Origin: Iodobacter fluviatilis
Lineage (GTDB): Bacteria > Pseudomonadota > Gammaproteobacteria > Burkholderiales > Chitinibacteraceae
Direction: 5' to 3'
DNA: 64,000 bases
Assembly (NCBI RefSeq): GCF_004194535.1
Contig: NZ_CP025781.1
Span: 1,984,001 to 2,048,000, forward strand
A program made the position numbers and the translations under genes. The first letter of the stretch is position 1. Each line of letters opens with the position of its first letter. Positions 36,901 through 44,795 of this stretch are shown piece by piece. The notes under the pieces were generated by a model. That model was not told the origin of the DNA, made no database searches, and worked only from the letters and a program-made list of their open reading frames with translations.

Positions 36901-39117
36901 GCTAAGGAGGCAATTGCTAAATTAATCGACGATTACGATGTTTTAGGTGACGTTAAAGTCATGTTGGTTACGTTTAGCTCCTCCTCTGCCACACAGCAAA
37001 GTGGCGGACAAACATGGATGTCAGTTACTGAAGCTAAAGCTGTTTTAGCTGGGCTTGTTGCGAACGGCGGGACAAACTACGACGCTGCAGTGAGTCAAGT
37101 AACAACGCACTTTTCTGATGCAGGTAAGATTGTTGGTGGGCAAAATATTGGTTATTTCTTTTCTGATGGAGCGCCTAATACTGGGCTTGGTTTAGATGTA
37201 ACTGAAGAAGGTGCTTGGAAGTCCTTCTTGCAGGCTAACCATATTAACTCACTCGCTTTGGGCTTAGGCTCGGGTGTGACCGATGTTAATTTGAATCCGC
37301 TTGCATACAATGGCACAGGAGCAGGCTCAGAAACTAACGCCATCATCGTGACTGATCTGGCGCAATTGCCACCTATCCTAAGAGATACGATAGTGGCCCC
37401 AAATGCGGGTGATTTAACTGGAACGGTTGCAGGGGTGACTTCGGGCTTTGGTGCCGATGGCGGCCATATGAATGACATTACTGTAGATGGTGTGAAATAC
37501 ACCTTTAATGTGGCGGGTAATTCAATCACTACTGCAGCTGGGGCGGGTACTTATTCCTTTGATGCGGCAACCCATCAATTAAAAGTGAATACCGTTTTAG
37601 GCGGGCAATTTGTAATTGATATGGATGATGGAAAATACACCTATACCCCACCAGTCATTAAAACTTCTGGTAGTAGTGAAAATATTGGATTTACCTTGAT
37701 TGATAATGATGGTGATTTAGATCAGTCTAATAGCCATCTCACTATCAATGTGGTTCCGCCCGCACAAGGCAGTACCTTGCAACTAAGCACATCAACCACG
37801 GCGATTGCAGATGCTACTCGTGGCTTGCATGGTGAGTTCTTTGGTTATAACAATGATCCGGATAAGGGCGCTGGCATCACATACAACGTGCAAAGCCAAG
37901 ATAATACGGTTGGCAATCTCGACAATATCAGTGATATCACCTCGGTGATTAATGGCCGTCAAGGTAGCAATATTGTCGGCACTCAAATCGAGGCCAGCGC
38001 GACTGCCAGCGATGCCACCTTTATTGCCGATGCGGTTAAATATGGCGTGACACCTGCGGTGACAGGCAATTTGGGCACTAATAATGCAGTAACGGCAGGC
38101 TCAGCCATTACAGCGGGCAATTTGTATAACTTCCTTGGCGCAAATAACGCTGGAGCCGATACGGCAGGGCTTGCTGCGACCAGTACCTTTGGCAATACCA
38201 CAGATTCGATTATGCGGATGGTGGGTGGCGCTTATTTTGCAGCAGGCACTTACGATATTCGCGTGTATGCGGATGATGGTTTCCGTATTGCGGTTGATGG
38301 TTTGTCGGTATTTGAATACAACGCCAACCAGCCTCCAACCACACGGGTTCAAACCGGCGTGGTCATTAGTGAAGGGATGCATAATCTCGAAGTGTTGTAT
38401 TGGGAGCAAGGAGGTAATGCGGCTTTAAAAGTTGAATTTAAACCAACTGGATCCGCCGATAGTGCTTATGTCACGCTAGGGATTAATGACATGGCCTTAT
38501 TCCATGGCACACAAGCTCCGGTACTCACTGGGCTACAAGATATTATTGAAGACCCAAGTAATAATGGGCACTACCTTGTACGTAGCGGGCAAGAAGTAAC
38601 GGGTAGCAATCTATCTGATACGATTACCGGCTCGGCGGGGCGCGATATTATTCATGGTGGTGCAGGCCAAGATGTAATCAATGCCGGAGCTGGGGCAGAT
38701 CGTATTGAAGGGGGTGGGGGGAATGATACATTAACGGGTGGTTTGGGTGCCGATACTTTCCGCTGGGCCTTGGCGGATAAAGGAGCGGTTGGCACGCCTG
38801 ATATCGATAAGATTACCGACTTCAATAGTGCAAGTTACAACGCCGGAGGTGATCGCCTTGATTTGCGTGATCTATTGCAATCAGAAAATCACAATGTGGG
38901 TTCGGGTAATTTAACTCAGTATTTACATTTTGAAAAATCAGGCACCGATACTATTATTCATGTCAGTAGTGCAGGTAGTTTCACAGGGGTGTTTAATGCA
39001 AATGGTGATGACCAACGTATCGTATTAGCAGGCGTTGATTTAACCAGTAATGGCAGCTTGGCAGACGCTGCAATTATCCAAGACCTGTTGAATAAGGGTA
39101 AATTGATTACTGATTAA
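30943..39117 (+). CDS. lapA: Giant LapA-like RTX adhesin
   Basis: 2,724 residues. Residues 1-80 are a LapA-type retention module (VVHIDGSVFLRDATGKSVPLKEGQ, VQLLMPNGELLEIGG). TAAG at 117-120 is a candidate LapG cleavage site. Three 108-residue cadherin-like repeats (about 179-500, AEDTPxxGNVLSNDSD) are followed by eleven 118-residue Calx-beta-like repeats (about 504-1793). A vWFA domain has MIDAS residues D1967, S1969, S1971, T2044 and D2075. A PA14-like domain (about 2290-2525) has the D2444-D2445 calcium pair. RTX nonapeptides (GGAGQDVINAGAGADRIEGG) and a C-terminal type I secretion signal complete it. It should be held in the outer-membrane channel by its N-terminus and bind surfaces or sugars through vWFA/PA14. 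No cysteine is seen in the repeats. Confidence 0.95.
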   Translation: MAEQISASKPNVTVVHIDGSVFLRDATGKSVPLKEGQQLNENEIFVTSVDGRVQLLMPNGELLEIGGDRTVQVDAQMLGSAPVDAASAAIADLNASTDKIAAAIASGTDLSTELEATAAGLGGAGGSAEGHSFVELGRIAEGVNPLAFNFAGSDLGTTDLPIVGALPIQPSPNPSILGADTVSVAEDTPASGNVLSNDSDADGPLSVTGFTVAGLPDTFAPNQQATITNVGTLVIAPNGDFTFTPVANYNGPVPVVTYSVVDPVGGTGSSTLTLTVTPVDDPANLQSDVATAAEDTPVTGNVLSNDSDPDGALTVTGFTIAGLTGAFTAGQPASIPNVGTLLIAPSGDYTFTPAGNYNGPVPVITYNVVDPQGGTGSSTLTITITPVDDPANLQADTATLLEDTPATGNVLSNDSDPDGPLTVTGFTIAGLAGTFTTSQPATIPGVGSLVIAPNGDYSFTPENNYNGPVPVITYNVIDPLGGTGSSTLTLTITPVDDPVISTIEVGNPGVADDNVVEGNNLVFNVTLSSATTKVESYAFSLGGGTASTADYGTATFSNGVTYNATTGLITVPAGVTDFAVTLPTVDDALVEITPETVPLTIGGVSATGGILDNDSPTITKVEVGNPGVADDNVVEGNNLVFNVTLSTATTKPETYAFNLGGGSASTADYGTATFSNGVTYNATTGLITVPAGVTGFAVTLPTVDDALVEITPETVPLTIGGVTATGGILDNDSPTITKVEVGNPGVADDNVVEGNNLVFNVTLSTATTKIESYAFNLGGGSASAADYGTATFSNGVTYNATTGLITVPAGVTDFAVTLPTVDDALVEITPEAVPLTIGGVSATGGILDNDSPAITGIEVGNPGVADDNVVEGNNLVFNVTLSTATTKPETYAFNLGGGSASAADYGTATFSNGVTYNATTGLITVPAGVTDFAVTLPTVDDALVEITPEAVPLTIGGVSATGGILDNDSPAITGIEVGNPGVADDNVVEGNNLVFNVTLSTATTKPETYAFNLGGGSASAADYGTATFSNGVTYNATTGLITVPAGVTDFAVTLPTVDDALVEITPEAVPLTIGGVSATGGILDNDSPAITGIEVGNPGVADDNVVEGNNLVFNVTLSTATTKPETYAFNLGGGSASAADYGTATFSNGVTYNATTGLITVPAGVTDFAVTLPTVDDALVEITPEAVPLTIGGVSATGGILDNDSPAITGIEVGNPGVADDNVVEGNNLVFNVTLSTATTKPETYAFNLGGGSASAADYGTATFSNGVTYNATTGLITVPAGVTGFAVTLPTVDDALVEITPETVPLTIGGVSATGGILDNDSPTITKVEVGNPGVADDNVVEGNSLVFNVTLSTATTKIETYAFNLGGGSASAADYGTATFSNGVTYNATTGLITVPAGVTDFAVTLPTVDDALVEITPETVPLTIGGVSATGGILDNDSPAITGIEVGNPGVADDNVVEGNNLVFNVTLSTATTKPETYAFNLGGGSASAADYGTATFSNGVTYNTTTGLITVPAGVTGFAVTLPTVDDALVEITPETVPLTIGGVSATGGILDNDSPTITKVEVGNPGVADDNVVEGNSLVFNVTLSTATTKIESYAFNLGGGSASAADYGTATFSNGVTYNATTGLITVPAGVTDFAVTLPTVDDALVEITPETVPLTIGGVSVTGGILDNDSPAITGIEVGNPGVADDNVVEGNNLVFNVTLSTATTKVESYAFSLGGGSASAADYGTATFSNGVTYNATTGLITVPAGVTGFAVTLPTVDDALVEITPETVPLTIGGVSATGGILDNDVNQAPIIGNASATVSEEGLLGGIKDSTGSPTDTSDSTVRTGTIAISDPGSPVLTTSLIAPTTALSSGGHALVWSGSGTHDLAATAGVGGPVVATINIDNAGNYTVTLKAPIDHPVNSVEDVKSFNVGVKVSDGALSSTGTLTVNVEDDAPVGRSQTANVQIPNVDSNLVLTLDISGSMGDPSGITGKTRLQVAKEAIAKLIDDYDVLGDVKVMLVTFSSSSATQQSGGQTWMSVTEAKAVLAGLVANGGTNYDAAVSQVTTHFSDAGKIVGGQNIGYFFSDGAPNTGLGLDVTEEGAWKSFLQANHINSLALGLGSGVTDVNLNPLAYNGTGAGSETNAIIVTDLAQLPPILRDTIVAPNAGDLTGTVAGVTSGFGADGGHMNDITVDGVKYTFNVAGNSITTAAGAGTYSFDAATHQLKVNTVLGGQFVIDMDDGKYTYTPPVIKTSGSSENIGFTLIDNDGDLDQSNSHLTINVVPPAQGSTLQLSTSTTAIADATRGLHGEFFGYNNDPDKGAGITYNVQSQDNTVGNLDNISDITSVINGRQGSNIVGTQIEASATASDATFIADAVKYGVTPAVTGNLGTNNAVTAGSAITAGNLYNFLGANNAGADTAGLAATSTFGNTTDSIMRMVGGAYFAAGTYDIRVYADDGFRIAVDGLSVFEYNANQPPTTRVQTGVVISEGMHNLEVLYWEQGGNAALKVEFKPTGSADSAYVTLGINDMALFHGTQAPVLTGLQDIIEDPSNNGHYLVRSGQEVTGSNLSDTITGSAGRDIIHGGAGQDVINAGAGADRIEGGGGNDTLTGGLGADTFRWALADKGAVGTPDIDKITDFNSASYNAGGDRLDLRDLLQSENHNVGSGNLTQYLHFEKSGTDTIIHVSSAGSFTGVFNANGDDQRIVLAGVDLTSNGSLADAAIIQDLLNKGKLITD
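31291..31302 (+). other. Candidate LapG cleavage site (TAAG) in the adhesin
   Basis: Codons for Thr117-Ala118-Ala119-Gly120. LapG proteases cut between the two alanines of a TAAG/AAAG motif just after the retention module; spacing here is close to that of Pseudomonas LapA (about residue 108). Confidence 0.75.
31477..32448 (+). repeat. Three tandem 324-bp repeats in the adhesin
   Basis: Units begin at 31477, 31801 and 32125 (exactly 324 bases apart, 108 residues each), each with AEDTP/LEDTP..GNVLSNDSD near the start and GGTGSSTLT(L/I)T near the end. They encode cadherin/tandem-95-type immunoglobulin-like folds. Copies are clearly diverged at the DNA level. Confidence 0.9.
32452..36326 (+). 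repeat. Eleven tandem 354-bp repeats in the adhesin
   Basis: Each unit encodes 118 residues starting EVGNPGVADDNVVEGN and ending GGILDND(SP). Variation is restricted to short blocks (TITKV or AITGI; KPETY, KIESY, KIETY or KVESY; VTDFAV or VTGFAV; NNLVF or NSLVF). Several adjacent copies between 33,500 and 34,900 are almost identical in DNA, indicating recent duplication or gene conversion. Confidence 0.95.
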
Positions 39118-39135
39118 TGAATGAGTATCAACGTT

Positions 39136-39165
39136 AAAACGGCCAGTGCAAGTTGGCCGTTTTTT
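39136..39165. terminator. Terminator between adhesin gene and lapD
   Basis: AAAACGGCCA / TGGCCGTTTT stem with eight-base loop and T tracts on both strands. It ends the adhesin transcript and possibly the convergent lapG-lapD transcript. Confidence 0.85.
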
Positions 39166-39214
39166 ATTGGATCATCGCCCAAGCTCGGGGTATTCAAGTT
39201 TTGCTGCTGGCAGT

Positions 39215-41137
39215 TTACTTAGCCTTGCTGGCGACAGGGCCACTTAAACCGTTAATGCCTAAGGTTTTAAGCATATCCCATTCACTTCGCGTATGTACGC
39301 GCTCAGCAATAGTTAAAATATCATGGCCAGAAGCAATGCCGATGATCGCTTTCACTAGATTTTGATTGCCTGGATGCTGATCAATGGCTTGAATAAAGCT
39401 GCCGTCAATTTTTAAGTAATCAAGTTGCAATTCGTAAAGCTGAGGGATGCTGCCAAAATGGCGGCCAAAGTGTTTAATCCCTACTTTACAACCTAAAGGG
39501 CGCACTTTTTGGGCAAAATTGGCTAATGCAGTGATCTCATCTCTAAAGCCAAATTCATTGACTTCAAACCACAGGCGATGGGTGGCATATTTATGTTGTT
39601 GCAGGATAAGTAGCAAATCTTCAATAAACTGCTCATCTGCAATGGATTTTGCTTCTAGGTTGATTGCAAGCTGTGCATCGTGCAATTTAAGCTCAGCGCA
39701 AGCTAGCTGAACGGATTCTAAATCTAGGGTATTGCTCAAGCCTAAACGGCTAATAAAGGGCATGAAAGTCCCTGCCGTGAGCAGCTCTTGCGTTTCTGGG
39801 TGGCGTAAGCGCAGCAGTAGCTCGCGATGCAAAGGCTGACCATCAACCAAAAGCGCTGGGTAAGAAGCCAATTCAAAGCAATGGTTTTTAAATGCTTTTT
39901 GCAATAATGGCTGCCAGTCTTGGGCTGGTAAGGCTTGGGTAGCGCTGGCGCTACTGACGTGGCCAGTGCCATTCGCTCCATTACTTTCTGCTTGAGCGAG
40001 TGCTTGGTCTGTCCCTGCGAGTAGTTGGCTAATGCTGTCATTATGCTGATATGTGGCAATACCGATGGCGGCTAAATCATCTGCATCCGTCAGCTCGTGT
40101 TGGCGTAGCTCAGCTAAGCCCTGATGTAGGTTTTTGGCTAAATCTAAGCCTTGTTGGCGATCTAAGCTGGGGGCGAGTAATGCAAAATCTGCACCATTTA
40201 AACGGGCTACCAGCCAATCGGGCTCTTGCCCTGTGAGTGAGGCAAGCCGGCCTGCCGCCATTTGCAGAAACTGATCGGCGCGTTCTCTGCCAAGGCGGCG
40301 ATTGACGCCCGCTAAATCATGCAAACGCATAATGAGTAAAATGCCGCTGGGTGCTGCCTCATCATCTTCTAAGGCTTGTGACAACCTGCCCATAAAAAAG
40401 CTGCGGTTAGGTAGCTGGGTGAGCGTATCCCTATTGGCTTCGCTGCGCAGGGCATCAATGCGTGCCGCCTGTTCAGAAAACATGGTTTTAACGCGGCTTA
40501 CCATGGTGTTCATGGCATTGACGACACTTTTTAATTCTTTATAACGTGGCTCTGGAATGGTAATAAAGCGCCGTTCGCTAATCGCTTCTGCTTGTTCAAC
40601 CATTTGTGTAATTGGCTTTTTGACCCAGTTCAGCAGCACTTGTAAACCTGCGCCACACACTAAGCCTGCACCAATAATCCAAATAAATAGTCTGATTGCG
40701 CCTTCCCAAAGCGCTTGATAGGCGAAGCGTGAATGGGCAACAACGGTGACGGTGCCCGCTTGCTTCCAGCCATCACTAACCTGTGCTTTACCAAATGAGA
40801 TTTGTAAGGGGAAGGTTTTAACGAACCAGTTAGGCACTCCATCGGCTTTATCGTTATTTGTGCGCTCAACAATCGATTTGCCGTGATTATCGCTAAAGCG
40901 AATTAACTCAAAGTGGCCAGTATCGAACAGAGCTGCCACATTTAGCTCAATCGTTGCAGGGTCTTTGCTTTGCTGCGACATGGATAGGGCTAAAGAGGAG
41001 GCATTGTCATTACTTTGCGTAAATAGCTGCTGCTCTAAATAACCGCGAGCGGTATAAACGCTGACAATAAAGCTACCAGCAAAGGCCACTAAGGTGGCCA
41101 AAATAATCATCATCCAAAGCTGGCGAAAGAGTGACAT
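39215..41137 (-). CDS. lapD: LapD-like c-di-GMP receptor controlling adhesin release
   Basis: 640 residues. One membrane helix at about 8-28, a periplasmic LapD/MoxY-type domain (about 30-145) with the PNWF segment at 102-105 resembling the LapG-binding Trp loop, a second helix (about 148-168), HAMP (about 170-225), a degenerate GGDEF domain (LNGADF at 313-318) and a degenerate EAL domain (REL at 438-440 in place of EAL; GIKHFG in place of xDDFG). Loss of both catalytic motifs fits a receptor, not an enzyme. By analogy with Pseudomonas, c-di-GMP binding sequesters LapG and keeps the adhesin on the cell. It follows lapG on the same strand (91-base gap). Confidence 0.92.
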   Translation of the reverse strand: MSLFRQLWMMIILATLVAFAGSFIVSVYTARGYLEQQLFTQSNDNASSLALSMSQQSKDPATIELNVAALFDTGHFELIRFSDNHGKSIVERTNNDKADGVPNWFVKTFPLQISFGKAQVSDGWKQAGTVTVVAHSRFAYQALWEGAIRLFIWIIGAGLVCGAGLQVLLNWVKKPITQMVEQAEAISERRFITIPEPRYKELKSVVNAMNTMVSRVKTMFSEQAARIDALRSEANRDTLTQLPNRSFFMGRLSQALEDDEAAPSGILLIMRLHDLAGVNRRLGRERADQFLQMAAGRLASLTGQEPDWLVARLNGADFALLAPSLDRQQGLDLAKNLHQGLAELRQHELTDADDLAAIGIATYQHNDSISQLLAGTDQALAQAESNGANGTGHVSSASATQALPAQDWQPLLQKAFKNHCFELASYPALLVDGQPLHRELLLRLRHPETQELLTAGTFMPFISRLGLSNTLDLESVQLACAELKLHDAQLAINLEAKSIADEQFIEDLLLILQQHKYATHRLWFEVNEFGFRDEITALANFAQKVRPLGCKVGIKHFGRHFGSIPQLYELQLDYLKIDGSFIQAIDQHPGNQNLVKAIIGIASGHDILTIAERVHTRSEWDMLKTLGINGLSGPVASKAK

Positions 41138-41228
41138 GGTATTTCCTTAGCAGAGCTGGGCATATATTTCGCATTCCAATGCCCCATTAATATAAATAAT
41201 TGTGATGTTAAGCACACTGTATGGATAA

Positions 41229-41912
41229 TTAATCAGTCTCGTAACCTTCTGCTTTCATTTTTGAAATAAGATCTTTCCAGCGAGATAATTTATCGACCGA
41301 GCCTGATGGTTGTGCGCTTGCACCAGTAAAAATTCCATCACTATTAAAACTGAATACAGGCGTTAAATCAGGGCGGCGTGAAGCAGGGCGAATATCATTA
41401 AGTAAATTATCTAATACTAATGGTTCTGCGTCAGTACTAGGGTAATACGTTAAAACCATATGAGCTTGGCTAATATTACTGGAGATACCACCAATTTTAG
41501 CTTTAACGTAGGTTAAACGTAGTTTCTCTTTTGCAACACCAAGTTCTTTTAAGCTGAAATATTTAATAATGGCAAAGTCCTCACAATCTCCAGCGCCTTT
41601 GCCTATGGTTTCAAGGGGCGTTGCCCAATAATCAGGCGCATTCCAGATTGTTTGATCGTCGCCAAATTGAATTCTGCGATTAAAAAAATCATTAATTCGT
41701 TTTAGTTTATCGGTTTCAGTTGCGTTACGTGCCTCATTAATCAAAGTTTGCCAGTCGCTAAATAAGCGAACAGGCGTTTGCCCCCAGCGCAGTACTAATG
41801 ATTTTTGTAAACGATCAAAATCTAAGCCTGCCGCTGCGTGCAAGGCCAGTGATGTGGCGATTAAAAGCCAAATTGTTATTTTTTGTAAGTAAGATGGGGG
41901 GCGTTGGAGCAT
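41229..41912 (-). CDS. lapG: LapG-like periplasmic cysteine protease (BTLCP)
   Basis: 227 residues with an N-terminal signal/anchor helix (ITIWLLIATSLALHAAA). Transglutaminase-like triad C110, H151 and D168 (GKGAGDCEDFAIIKYF, QAHMVLTYY, PLVLDNL). D109 and E111 flank the cysteine like the calcium ligands of LapG. It would cleave the adhesin at TAAG and release it when LapD is not bound to c-di-GMP. First gene of the lapG-lapD pair, divergent from the TolC-type gene. Confidence 0.93.
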   Translation of the reverse strand: MLQRPPSYLQKITIWLLIATSLALHAAAGLDFDRLQKSLVLRWGQTPVRLFSDWQTLINEARNATETDKLKRINDFFNRRIQFGDDQTIWNAPDYWATPLETIGKGAGDCEDFAIIKYFSLKELGVAKEKLRLTYVKAKIGGISSNISQAHMVLTYYPSTDAEPLVLDNLLNDIRPASRRPDLTPVFSFNSDGIFTGASAQPSGSVDKLSRWKDLISKMKAEGYETD

Positions 41913-42103
41913 GTGTATATAGTTTGTAGGTAACTATCTTTATAGTGGTTTAATTAAAGCTAATTGTCCAACTTACAATTATAAACGCAGCTAGCCGAAA
42001 GAAAGAGGCTGAACTATAATTTTGGCAGCACATAAAAAAGACTTCGTCATCAGGGCGAGCACATCAAAATAATTGCACTTGCGAATCTCACTGGATTAAA
42101 AAG

Positions 42104-43948
42104 ATGAAAGAAAAGTTATGCTTGGCTGTTGCCTTGGCATTGTGCAGTATTGGTGTACAAGCTGCTGCCCCTGCTTCTTTGCAAGAAGCAGCAGAGCGGG
42201 CTATTAGCAATAATCCCGAGTTACGTGCGCGCTGGTTCGAATTTAAAGCATCGGTTGAAGATGTATCAGCTGCGCGTGGTGGTTATATGCCCCAAGTTGA
42301 TTTTCAGGCTTTTGCTGGGCGAGAGTGGGAAAAGCGACCAAGTGGTGACACCGGTGGGTTTAATCATCCAGGAGCTTCACTCACATTACGTCAAATGCTG
42401 TTTGATGGTTTTGCAACGAGCAATGAAGTGCAGCGTTTAGGGTATGCAAGGCTCACTCGTTATTACGAGTTGCTTTCTTCTTCAGATCAAATTGCCTTTG
42501 AAACGGTACGTGCTTATCAAGATGTATTGCGTTACCGTGAGTTGGTGGCCTTGGCTCAAGACAATTTTGCGTTACATAAAGAAATTTTAGGGCAAATTGA
42601 AGAGCGGGTTAAAGCAGGGGTAGGCCGCCGGGTTGATTTGGAACAAGCATCTGGACGCTTAGCCTTAGCTGAATCTAATTGGCTTACTGATCTATCTAAT
42701 TTGCACGATGTTTCTGCCCGTTTTCAACGTATTGTTGGCGAGGCACCCGCCGCAGCCTTGGCGCCATCACAAGATTTACGTACAGCCTTGCCCAAGGAAG
42801 GGGATATCGCGTTAGCAACTGCTTTAAAGCAAAACCCTGGTTTTTTAGCTGCAGTATCAAATATTCGCTCAGCACGTAGCGATGCCGAAACACGTAAGGC
42901 AAATAATTATCCCAAGCTAGAGCTGGTGGCAAAACAAGCCTTAGATCGTGATCGTGATGGTATTAGCGGCACTTTTCAAGATCGTACTATTCAGCTTAAT
43001 TTAAATTACAACTTATTTAGTGGTGGGCGTGATAGTGCGCGTACTCGTGGTGCGGTTGAAAAGCTGAATACCGCCTATGAATTACGTGATAAAACATGCC
43101 GAGATATTCGTCAGACAACGCAGATTGCGTGGAATGATGTTCGCCGCTTGAATGAGCAAATGAAATTCCTCGATCAGCATCAACTTTCTACAGAGAAATC
43201 ACGAGATGCTTATCGCAAACAATTTGATATTGGCCAGCGTACTTTATTAGATTTATTGGATACAGAAAACGAGTTGTTTACCGCTAAGCGCGCGGTTGTA
43301 AACGCAGTTAATGATTTAAAAACCTCAGAAGCGGGTGTTCTTACTCAAATGCATCAATTATTGGCAGCTCTGAAGTTGGCACCTTTAGAAACGGCAGTGC
43401 CTGAAGCGCTGGACGATAATCAGCTTGATGATGAGCGTGTTCGCTGTAGCGCTGAAATGCCGAAGGAATATACGATGGATCGCGATGCCGCAATGGCAAA
43501 TCGCCCATCACTTGCTCCAGCAGCGGTCACTACTGCCCCAGTAGCTGTCACTGCTGCGCCAGAAGCAGCTAAAGACGTGCCAGTGGGCAAAGAGCTCGCT
43601 CAATTTGGCATTGATCTAGCCGACAAATGGTCTAAAGCGTGGGCAGAAAAACGCACGGATGATTACCTAGCGTTTTACGCTGATAGTTTTGTGCCAAGCA
43701 ATGGCATGAGCGCGGATAAATGGAAGGCATTCCGTCGTACTCGCGTGGGCAAGCAGGGTGATATAACTATTACGTTGAGCAATATGAAGCTTAGGCAATT
43801 AAATGACACTCAAGCTGAAGCTACATTTAGCCAAAGCTATAAGTCCAAAGACTATACCGACGTAGTTCAAAAGACTTTAGATATGGTGAAACAAGGCGGA
43901 CAGTGGAAAATCAAAGCAGAGAAAGTAACGAGTGGTAGGGCGTATTAA
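42104..43948 (+). CDS. TolC-family outer-membrane protein (LapE-like) with C-terminal NTF2-like domain
   Basis: 614 residues. Signal peptide LCLAVALALCSIGVQA. The outer-membrane efflux domain at about 25-430 has both repeats (AAERAISNNPELRARWFEFKAS; ALKQNPGFLAAVSNIRSARSDAETRKANNYPKLE) and YNLFSGGRDSARTRGA. After an Ala/Pro/Val linker (about 465-495), residues about 500-614 form an NTF2/SnoaL-like fold (WSKAWAEKRTDDYLAFYADSFVPSNGM, GGQWKIKAEKV). The extra domain is absent from ordinary TolC (about 450-490 residues) and should lie in the periplasm. Its position in the adhesin cluster makes it the likely outer-membrane pore for adhesin export and retention. Confidence 0.92.
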   Translation: MKEKLCLAVALALCSIGVQAAAPASLQEAAERAISNNPELRARWFEFKASVEDVSAARGGYMPQVDFQAFAGREWEKRPSGDTGGFNHPGASLTLRQMLFDGFATSNEVQRLGYARLTRYYELLSSSDQIAFETVRAYQDVLRYRELVALAQDNFALHKEILGQIEERVKAGVGRRVDLEQASGRLALAESNWLTDLSNLHDVSARFQRIVGEAPAAALAPSQDLRTALPKEGDIALATALKQNPGFLAAVSNIRSARSDAETRKANNYPKLELVAKQALDRDRDGISGTFQDRTIQLNLNYNLFSGGRDSARTRGAVEKLNTAYELRDKTCRDIRQTTQIAWNDVRRLNEQMKFLDQHQLSTEKSRDAYRKQFDIGQRTLLDLLDTENELFTAKRAVVNAVNDLKTSEAGVLTQMHQLLAALKLAPLETAVPEALDDNQLDDERVRCSAEMPKEYTMDRDAAMANRPSLAPAAVTTAPVAVTAAPEAAKDVPVGKELAQFGIDLADKWSKAWAEKRTDDYLAFYADSFVPSNGMSADKWKAFRRTRVGKQGDITITLSNMKLRQLNDTQAEATFSQSYKSKDYTDVVQKTLDMVKQGGQWKIKAEKVTSGRAY

Positions 43949-43975
43949 CGTGTAAGCGATTGCACCGTTGAAATG

Positions 43976-44000
43976 GGCCTTCTTTGGAAGGCCTATTTTT
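43976..44000 (+). terminator. Terminator after the TolC-like gene
   Basis: GGCCTTC / GAAGGCC stem, TTTG loop, followed by TATTTTT. Confidence 0.8.
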
Positions 44001-44201
44001 ATGCCTTTTATGCGCAATAAGCGCAGAAGGGTCTAATGTTTTGCAGCCTATATTTCAAGCTGGCAGCACAAAATCAAGCCAAAAGACTTTAGTTTTGTCA
44101 GTTTATGTTGGAATGTTCACTTACTCTTCTTTCTCTTCACTTAGTGATCTATAAAGAAAAAGCCCGTTATTTGGGACGGGTTATGCGGGGGGGGCTAGCT
44201 C

Positions 44202-44795
44202 ATGGCAGCTATTGCGACTGAACTACAAAATACAGTTTTGATTAATGAAAATATAAAAATGGTGATTTGGAATTGCTTTGAAATTAATCTAATGGGTTTA
44301 AATGCCATTTTATTAGCCAAACGAGCGGGCCGAATGGCCCGTGGGTTTGGGGTGATTTCGGGCGAGTTACGAGAGCTATCATTGCAACTGCAAGGCAGTA
44401 TGAATCGGCTGAGTAGCGCCAGCCAAGATATGTTGGCTGAATCCTCTCATAGTATGACGCAAGAGCGGCGTAATCAGATGTTGCTGCATACATCTGAGCA
44501 GTCTGCGGACAATACGACTTACCTAGCAGATACGCTTTCGCGTACACGGCTTGCCAGTGATGAGCATGCGGCGCGCTTGCGACTCGTGCATCAGCGTTTG
44601 TCAGAATACATTGATGAGGCCTATCAGGCTTGTGTTTTTGGGGTGGTGATTGCGCGTGCCGCTAGAATTGAATCGGCCTATTCCGGTGAGCATTCTAATG
44701 TACTGGCTGAGTTGTCTAATGACTTTGCCAGCAAGGTTGATTCCATCGTGCCAAGGTTAGAAGAGCTGAGGCGCATTTCTGGAAATATGAAATGA
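44202..44795 (+). CDS. Soluble chemoreceptor-tip-like protein without sensor domain
   Basis: 197 residues. Residues about 25-62 closely resemble the hairpin tip of methyl-accepting proteins (EINLMGLNAILLAKRAGRMARGFGVISGELREL, to compare with NLLALNAA..EAARAGE.GRGFAVVA.EVR.LA). The remaining 135 residues look helical. There is no membrane segment, HAMP or ligand domain, and most of the descending helix before the tip is missing. It is coupled by a four-base ATGA overlap to a di-iron ODP-like protein, suggesting that the partner is its sensory unit. A G8 run (44187-44194) lies just upstream and may act as the ribosome-binding site. Confidence 0.7.
   Translation: MAAIATELQNTVLINENIKMVIWNCFEINLMGLNAILLAKRAGRMARGFGVISGELRELSLQLQGSMNRLSSASQDMLAESSHSMTQERRNQMLLHTSEQSADNTTYLADTLSRTRLASDEHAARLRLVHQRLSEYIDEAYQACVFGVVIARAARIESAYSGEHSNVLAELSNDFASKVDSIVPRLEELRRISGNMK

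Noticed and set aside
44161-44182. Hairpin AGCCCGTT/GACGGGTT near the chemoreceptor-tip gene, with a T tract on the minus strand
   Set aside because: It would terminate minus-strand transcription, but no minus-strand gene lies upstream of it; left as uncertain.
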